This document shows, piece after piece, positions 56,890 through 64,000 of a DNA stretch of 64,000 nucleotides. The notes below the pieces were generated by a model that was given only the letters and a program-made list of their open reading frames with translations, had not been told where the DNA came from and searched no databases. Position 1 is the stretch's first letter. Each line of letters begins with the position of its first letter. The translations under genes were made by a program, and so were the position numbers. Source of the DNA: Salvator merianae (Eukaryota > Chordata > Lepidosauria > Squamata > Teiidae); contig QVOM02000073.1 of NCBI GenBank assembly GCA_003586115.2, forward strand, positions 49,489,650-49,553,649. Direction: 5' to 3'.

Positions 56890-58500
56890 GTGATTTTTTT
56901 GTCAAGTTGTATAAATTTAAGTCAAATTTTGATTTTGAAAACTGATTGTGAAGTTAAATGTATTGTTACTTCATGTGTATTTCTACAATAGTATGAGAAA
57001 TACACATGGTTCAGGTCAATATAACCCCGAATTTATTTGCAGAGTTTGTTATATGCAAAATGAAAATAAAAGGCGAAGTCTTGATTATTATGAATTTTCT
57101 ATTTATTTATAGATAAAGCTATAAAGGTGGCTTTTAATTAGAAAAATATTTTTAAAAAGTTATTGTAAAGTATTCACAGACTTTTATTTATTTCCCCTCT
57201 TAACAGTTTCCACTGCTTCCTATTGGTAATAAGTGGAGTTCATTTATACACCCGCTTAATACCACATTTGCGCAAACTCTACAGTGTCAATGTTTTGACC
57301 ATTTTCTACCGTTCCTTAATGCTGGGACTGATTTATCAAACTTAACTGAATTTCTGGGGAAATATACTGCTTTGGTATCTTCTGCAATTTGTAACAATAC
57401 TGTGGTTAAATTATACTGATGTAAACTAATCTCATCTTTATAGCAATTGATTATTTTTGTATAAATACTCATAACAATATAATGATATTGCCTGTCCTCT
57501 CTTTAAGTTTCTTGACATTGTGCTAATACCTGCATATGAAAATATTCCACTGTGTAAAAACCCATTCCTCTTACCCACAGTTCAACTTGGCTGCATTTAT
57601 TCTACATGTCCTGAAAATTAGCAAATCATATGACAATAAACAGAAATGCCCTCAGTGAAGAGAGAAGGGGAAACTGTTGTTTATCTGGTCAGGTGGTTTA
57701 GATTAGCAGTGGTACTGGTCTGTATTATGTTACTTTAAATCATGGTGTCCCAACAGGACATAAATTATGAAGATTGTTACAGTATGTTTCATCCAATGTA
57801 AGATCAACAAATTGGAATAATTTTATAGGAAAATAACAGCATTTTGGCAGGACAGTTGTTAAAGAATTTGCTCTAATGTGAAATTTTGTTCACATTATTT
57901 GTTAATATGTAGAACATTGCTTGAATAACATATGAAGCGTAAACATTCTAAATATCAAAGGCAAGAATGGCTTTTACAAGATTACACAAAGTGGCAAACT
58001 ACTTAAAATAGATCAGTGTTTGTGCTTTTGCTGTCAAAATGTTTGATATAGAGCTGATTTCTTCACCAGCATAATTGTAAACAAGTGTGGAAGCTATAGA
58101 ACAGCCTACAATTCTAGCAAAAAGCTTGAAGCTCTTTCTACATACTGTTAAAAGTTCTGATGCCCTCAGAAGAGTACAGAAGAAGAGATGAAGTACTTAC
58201 AATACGATCACTAATACCTGACTATAAGATATTACCCTACATTTTAGATGAGGAAGGTGTGATAATACAGATATCAGTACTCAGGTTCTAGTGCAATGTG
58301 CCTTGCTTGTGTTATATACTAGAGAGATAGCTATGATTACACTGTTACAGTTTTCAGAAAGTAAAATATTTTGATTTACAATAGATTGGTTAACTAGATA
58401 CACTCTAGTTTTCTCTTCTTTGTATGTTGCCGGTGAAAGCATGAATGAAGCAAAGTATCTCTGAAATCAATTCTTTGACTAAGATGACCAAATATGGAAT
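56890..58500. other. Non-coding stretch, no recognised feature
   Basis: AT-rich unique sequence without exon, RNA gene or repeat boundary. Confidence 0.4.
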
Positions 58501-58508
58501 CATTTAGC

Positions 58509-58516
58509 AAGAAGAA

Positions 58517-58547
<31 letters not shown>

Positions 58548-58571
58548 GAAGAAGAAGAAGAAGAAGAAGAA
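58509..58571 (+). repeat. (AAG)n trinucleotide repeat
   Basis: About 63 bases of AAG units with two small interruptions (gaggaagaagg). A pure-purine strand; such GAA/TTC runs can form triplex DNA. Confidence 0.95.
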
Positions 58572-58916
58572 ATACCATTATTCATTAATTGTACCCTGAT
58601 ACCCATATCCTTTGGATTTTAGCTGAGTTTAGCTGGGCAGTGTGTTCTTGCACCATGGTGGTTGTGGCACAAGAACCTAATGCAATAATGCTTGACAGTA
58701 TTCTGCTAGTCAAGTCAGTAGAAGATAAATCCATTCCATTTTTCAAATAACCTGTATGAATTCTGGAATTGTGTGATATATATGACCATATTATAGAATG
58801 TGGTATGTCCCTGGAACATCTGATGATATGAAAGCAAACATGTATAATGCTTATTAAATTTACAATGGCATCTATCCAGAAAATATGAGGAGGTAATTAT
58901 TGTGACTGGAATTGTC

Positions 58917-59095
58917 TGTAGATCAGTGGTAGAGCAAACTACCTGGAAAGCAGACAGCCACAGGTTTGATCTCCAGCCTCTGCCCAGAAGTAGACAGTGG
59001 AAGTAGGCACTTCTGCATCTTTGCTGAGAAAACTGCCGTGCCCATGCAGTCAACCAGGAGTTGAACACAACTGGATATCCATCAAAAACAATTAT
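58917..59095 (+). repeat. Sauria-like tRNA-derived SINE, best copy
   Basis: Head: gatcagtggtagagcaaact with box-A-type tggtagagca and box-B-type ggtttgatctccagcc. Middle: agacagtggaagtaggcact, tctgcatctttgctgagaaa. Tail: cccatgcagtcaaccaggag, ttgaacacaactggatatcc. It ends in aaaaacaatt. Confidence 0.75.
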
Positions 59096-59099
59096 TGTG

Positions 59100-62000
59100 A
59101 CATGTTTTAAAATATGAAATAATTAAATATGAAAATATTTTTTCATCACTTTAGTGTGTTCTGACAGTGTCTACGACAATATGGCTGCAATTTGCATTTG
59201 TAAGTTATCAGGAGATAGAACTTCATAGGTGATGCAATTTTGAGTAGAATAAATGACTCATTGAAAGCCAAAAGTTCAGAAAATTTGGAATGGGCATACT
59301 TTTTTTCCTTGGGTAAATATCTAAAAAGCATGAAGTGAAGGAGTTAATATAGGGTTGTTGGGTGGGTTTTTTTTTTCTTCCAAATCTTGTATTTCCCTGG
59401 AGATTTCTCCTTCTTTTTTTTTAAAGGGAATGAAAATGATATAGTCTAGTTCTGCAATGTATTGGCCAGATTGCAGATGTTAAGGGAAATGTGAATAAGA
59501 GAAGGTAGACTGCAAGGTCTTAATTAAGGGTCTCAAGGTTAAAAGCCCAGAGAGAGAGGCTGTACAAAAAACAACTCTGCTATTCGGGTTGTTTAGAAAT
59601 AAACTATGCTGGGAGTGTGGTGAAACCTTTGGAACTGGTTATTGGTATACAACTATTCAGGGCAAAGTGTTCTCAAAGCTGGTGAGTAACTTACGAATAT
59701 GTAACTTCCTAGGAATTAAGACGTGGCACCTGACAATGGGCGACAGGAGAAGGTTATAATTGAACTGTGACCTAAGCACACTATTCAGGCTGCAGTTCAA
59801 TTTCTATTCAGGGAACATTGGAGTGGGCGAGTGTGGACATGCTCACTACCCCTTTCACTAGTGTCCATGCCCTTTCTTATTCTGCGCATTTGTCTCAGTG
59901 GGAATTCTAAGTCCATAGCTTGAACTTGATTTCAGTCTTTAATGTAATTGGGAACCCCACATAAACACAAATACTAGTCATGGGATGGGTTCTAAAGAGA
60001 ATTCTGGTGAAGATGTTTAAAATTCATTCCTTTGTGCCAGTCATGCAGAGTTTCTGCTTTCCTTTCTTGTGTTTTTTGTGTGGATCTAATACTGTAGTAG
60101 GAATTGTGACTGCTAGGGAATTTCTAAGAAAATATGCAATGTGAGAATAGATTGTATACCTTCTTTGAAATATCAAACATGTACACATAACTAGCTGTGC
60201 AAACCTAATGGTTCTTTTGCATTGCATAGGCTGCCCCAAAATTATGCTTTTGTGTAATGTGAAATAGGTTGCTGAAACTGTTGAAAATATAAGCTGGAGA
60301 GCATAGAGGGGTACAAGAAAGTCTCATTGAGAAGTGAAGAACATCAAGAATTAGGAAACAGCCTACTGCATGTTGGATGTTTGAGGATATCTGAAAATGA
60401 TGTTTTCCCCCAGCGGGCATTAGGTGTCTATGCCAAGGGAGACATGAACTTGGTTGGGTAAAGAGTTTGGGTCTTGCCTGATCACCTCCTCCCACCTAAT
60501 AGAAACCAGTGACATTTCATGATTTTTGTTGTAGGCTGTCATGGTCCTATGTATTTCTGCACAGTTTTAGCCCTTATGAATTGTGTGCTGTTTGCTCTAA
60601 CTTGGCTTCATGTTATTTACTACTTGTATTTTTTCTTCTTAAGTTATTGTGTCTTTTGCCCTTAACAAAACTTTTTATCTCCAGGAGAAGAAGACACTGT
60701 TACTTTAAATAGGATTTACTTATTCATTGGGAAATAATGCTAGTTTTTATTTAAAATTAATGAATAATTTCAAGAAAAATTCAAATGATAGTGCATCCTT
60801 GTTGTAGCAAGCTAGATTATTCACAGTGTCTGTATGAAGGTCAAGGTCATGGTAGAATTTTTTCAGAATAAACAAAACACTTTCAAACAAGATGTGTTTG
60901 GTTTGCTGGCAAACAAAATTCACCAAACTCTGACATCGCTGTTGTATCACATATGCTTGACCATGATCTTGGCCCGCAGACTGCTTAATAATATTCATTA
61001 TTTTAAATTAAAGTTGAAGAAGTGCAGACTCCAGCTCAAATTAAGATTGGTTGCGTTGCCGGAATCTGGTAATTACTTTAATTGATCACCAGATAGTTTC
61101 CTTGATCACCAATTATACTCAATTACTGATTATGTTTCAAGACGTGAAGAAATGTCCAAACTGATTATGTAATAATGTTTTCATATATAATCAATCTTAA
61201 ACAGCATTTTCCTCTACTGCCATTTGTATTTTTATAAAAAGAAGGTTTCAGGTCTACAGATACAAAAGGTGATCCATAAACAATAAAGTTCTAATTTCAT
61301 TTAATTAGCAAGGGAAGTATTTAGAGGTTTTAATGGAGATTGCTCTGCTAAAATTGCTTCAGCAGACCTGCTTCTCATTTCATCATACAAAATATGTGTG
61401 AGGGGGTTGGCTGCGCGTGGTTAAAATGGACAGTAACCAAGAATTTTTCCTTGTATATATGCATCTAAACTTGATTGGAAGTGTCTAATATTTCATATTG
61501 TGTACGGTTGCACTACAGTAGTGGTCTTTACAAGACATGTAGAACATTTATTAATTAAAACATATGGATCTTTGGGTGGCATGAAATCTTCCGAATGTTC
61601 TTAAAGAAAATGAATTCAGTCACTATACTTACTGAAATGAGACGCAAGTGTGTTTCACTTTTGGATTATGCCAAGTGTTCATAAGCTTTGTTTTCCAAAC
61701 TTACAGATATCTAGCCTCTTTTCTGTTAGATGAATTATTCCTCTGTCTACGTATTAAGCCAAAGTATTCTTGTATTTGTTTCTTAACCTTTGGGACCCTT
61801 TGTTGTAAATTGGCACGCCATAGTAAAGAAGAGATATTTTTAGTTTTTTTCACATTTCAGTACCAATAATGCACATCTTTAATTTACTGGAGTGTGGATT
61901 AGTCCTCCTTGGATCTTAGGGCTAAGACCTTGGGCTCAATCCAAAGAATCACTAAAACTTCACGATCTTGCTTACACCAGACTGCTGATCTATTGTGTGC

Positions 62001-62715
62001 TCTAGCTTTCCTTGGTCTCAGAGATTTTCCTATCATCTGGTGCCTGATCTTATGGTTGGGGATGACAAGGTTTGAATCTCAGCCCTTCTGTAAAGAAGAC
62101 TTGTACTAGGTATCTGCTGTGGTTTTTCATCTAAGTTACTGAAGTCCCATTGAAACTAATTCCTCTGTGCAAGCCTGCTCAGAAATGCGCTGTGCAGAGC
62201 TTGGAGGATCACACTTCAAACATGGGTTGTTGCATGCCAGGGCACAGGGTTTGGGCAGACTATTTAATCAACTTTTTATCTTCAAGCCATCATCATCGTC
62301 ACCATCTACATCTCTGGCACTATGTTATTAAACATCATGAGTTTTGGGATAGTTCCCTTTCATTTTTTTTTTCAAAGTGGAAGTTAAATGACATGCACCA
62401 GCACCGCTTTATAAAAAACATAAATCCTAGATTGATATGTATATGGAGCTTAGTAAAGACAGGTCATGGTAGCAAACATTTATCCATGTAGCCACCAGGA
62501 TTTAATCCAACTCAGAGGCAATTAACAAGCAGCCACAGCCATAATAACCAGTGCTTATACCCATCTCGAAAATGTCCTCAAGTCCAAGTACAGATATTTT
62601 TAAACATTCTCTAGCCTTTCCACAAACTGGCTGAATGGATTTTTTGAAATTGTCACAACTGAAGGGGAAACAGTGTGGAATTAAACCGTAATCCCATATT
62701 TTCTACTCATAGCTA
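59100..62715. other. Non-coding stretch, no recognised feature
   Basis: About 3.6 kb of AT-rich sequence. Open frames at 60,747-61,085 on both strands show no family features. No RNA gene seen. Confidence 0.4.
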
Positions 62716-62719
62716 AGAT

Positions 62720-62940
62720 GTGCCACAGAAGCCCTTTTCTGTGTACAGCTGCCAAAGCCAGGCTCTTAACACCCTCCTCAGAGAGGTCTCCCTGGCACCA
62801 TCATTGTTACGGTGCTATGTGAAGATCTTTTTTCCAACTGAGGTATTTTGATAAAATATGGGCTAATTGTGTGTGGGTGTGTGGGTTTTTAAATTTATTG
62901 GTTTAACTTTGAAATATAAATGTTTAAAATAAATATTTTG
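62720..62940 (+). mobile_element. L2-type LINE 3' end, decayed
   Basis: In the + strand, EVSLAPSLLRCYVKIFFPTE with a following VF recalls the L2 ORF2 end (APSL...LKTFLF). The 3' part is T-rich and ends near aaatataaatgtttaaaata. Highly decayed. Confidence 0.45.
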
Positions 62941-63324
62941 TGGTATTGTAACTCATGCTTTTATATACACAGAGAACTTTTGTTATTAGGCAGCTAAATA
63001 AGTACGGTAAATAAATAGTATTCTCATTTTTCACTGCGTGTCTTTTAAGAGTTATAAGTTAAATAATGTGTAAATTATGTGCTTTGGAAGCTAAGACCTA
63101 ATGGAGTAGCAGTTGTGTGGTGGACTGTTCAGAAGTAAGCATCTGCGTGTCTGGTCAGAGAAATCTCACTATGAGTATTGCTTTATTAATCTTGTAAGTA
63201 AGAAAGAAAATTATTTTGTGCAAAGAGCTTGACAGAGCAATAGGTGAGCAGTGATAAGTATTTTACAAGTTGTAATATACGTCGTCATCAAAAACAGCTT
63301 TATTCTGGGAATATAGTTAAAGGG

Positions 63325-63680
63325 TGCCTCCATGTGCAGGCTAAAACCTGTGATTATATTGTGAATGCATATGTAATTGTGGCTTTCCTAATATAGTCCC
63401 AAGACATGGAGATGATATCCCATAATATTGCTATTATTGGAAATCTGGTAATGATGCCAAGTTTCCCATAATAGTGATTGCTTACTTTTGTCTGCTTATT
63501 CCTTTTGTGATTATTCCTTTTTTGCAAATACCCAGATATCAGCCAAGTTCACCCCCCCCAAAAAAAAACCAAAGGAAGTGGGCAGATGCTTGGATGACAT
63601 CTGAGTGTTTGCAAGGGGGACAATCATGAAAGGATCCGCAGATGGAGGTATGAGCCCAATATTGCCTCCCCTGTCTGGGT
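63325..63680. mobile_element. Palindromic non-autonomous DNA element, copy 5
   Basis: Starts tgcctccatgtgcaggctaa and follows copy 1 (8,594-8,943) over its full length: atagtcccaagacatgg, gatgatatcccataatat, ttcccataatagtgattgct, gcagatggaggta. It ends at about cctcccctgtctgggt. A C8-A8 run at 63,551-63,568 lies inside. Confidence 0.65.
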
Positions 63681-63831
63681 GTGTGTGTGTCAATGAGAGG
63701 CAATTGTTCTGCTGTAGGAAAGCAAAAAATGCATTTATAACAAAGCCCATTATTGAAAGCTCCATTTTTGAACTTTTTATGTAAGCAGACTTCATGGTGT
63801 TCAAAATGGCTGACATCCAAAATACTTACAC

Positions 63832-63925
63832 TATTTATTTATTTATTTATTTATTTATTTGTATTTCTATCCTACTATGTACTCTAAGGTCACAAGGTGG
63901 ATTACAATAAAAACAATGTAAAAAA
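63832..63925. repeat. (TTTA)n run and short dispersed repeat
   Basis: About seven TTTA units (63,832-63,860) lead into gtatttctatcctactatgt and ggattacaataaaaacaatg, the same words as at 40,075-40,185. Confidence 0.75.
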
Positions 63926-64000
63926 ACAACAACGGGTTCTTAAAAATGGCAGATGGAATAGTTGGAGTACATATGCCTAAACACATATAGCAAGGTGTAT

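Larger units (their letters stand above)
36394..64000 (+). other. PCBD2 intron 2 (inferred), to the window end
   Basis: No further PCBD2 exon was recognised. A 27-kb intron would be plausible, as the human gene is also large. No other gene was recognised in either strand; open frames here belong to LINEs or are noise. Confidence 0.5.

Noticed and set aside
58917..58990. Possible tRNA gene
   Set aside because: Box A and box B words are present, but they are the head of a SINE with shared middle and tail; no cloverleaf with intact anticodon arm was evident. The same holds for the other SINE heads.
60747..61085. Overlapping 83-codon frames on both strands
   Set aside because: No recognisable domain, no splice context, and composition typical of AT-rich non-coding DNA.

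Overview
This window is nuclear DNA from a vertebrate, most likely a squamate reptile (lizard or snake). Three spliced protein-coding genes lie on the + strand in the order C5orf24, TXNDC15, PCBD2. From general knowledge this is the order and orientation on human chromosome 5q31. The repeat content is typical of squamates: BovB (RTE-type) LINE sequence, CR1- and L2-type LINE fragments, a 5'-truncated L1, tRNA-derived SINEs of Sauria type, MIR/CORE-like SINEs, and several families of palindromic DNA-transposon derivatives. I saw no CRISPR array, operon, ribosomal RNA, confident tRNA gene or prokaryotic feature. The species cannot be named from the sequence alone.

Layout. Positions 1-9,343 are the 5' flank or intron of C5orf24. 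This part holds SINEs, a degraded L2-type LINE on the minus strand (about 4,556-6,480) and a 5'-truncated L1 with a perfect 17-bp target-site duplication inserted next to it. Positions 9,341-9,910 are the coding exon of C5orf24, followed by a long AT-rich 3' UTR with a poly(A) signal near 13,864. Positions 13,890-17,200 are intergenic with LINE 3' ends. TXNDC15 runs from a CpG-rich promoter (about 17,800-18,350) through five coding exons (18,122-22,463) to a poly(A) signal near 22,786. Positions 22,800-26,400 are intergenic. PCBD2 starts in a CpG island at about 26,400-27,000. Exon 1 (26,580-26,693) and exon 2 (36,262-36,393) are clear. The exons for the catalytic histidine segment and the C-terminus were not found up to 64,000, so the rest of the window (36,394-64,000) is read as PCBD2 intron 2 full of repeats.

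The genes are not a functional unit. C5orf24 is a small conserved protein with four evenly spaced GRP motifs (AT-hook-like). TXNDC15 is a secretory-pathway membrane protein with a thioredoxin-like domain and a link to cilia. PCBD2 is a pterin-4a-carbinolamine dehydratase and HNF1 dimerisation cofactor. Each has its own promoter.

I did not find a new coding system. The most unusual structures are: a mosaic LINE block in which a BovB segment missing both ends joins two CR1-type segments (38,503-41,440); a family of at least five palindromic elements spread over the window; a 93-bp CpG-rich hAT-like foldback element with a perfect 8-bp duplication followed by a 20-bp tandem repeat (49,772-49,937); and a degenerate minisatellite of about 50 bp in PCBD2 intron 1. 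All assignments come from reading the sequence and recalling protein families; no database search was run.
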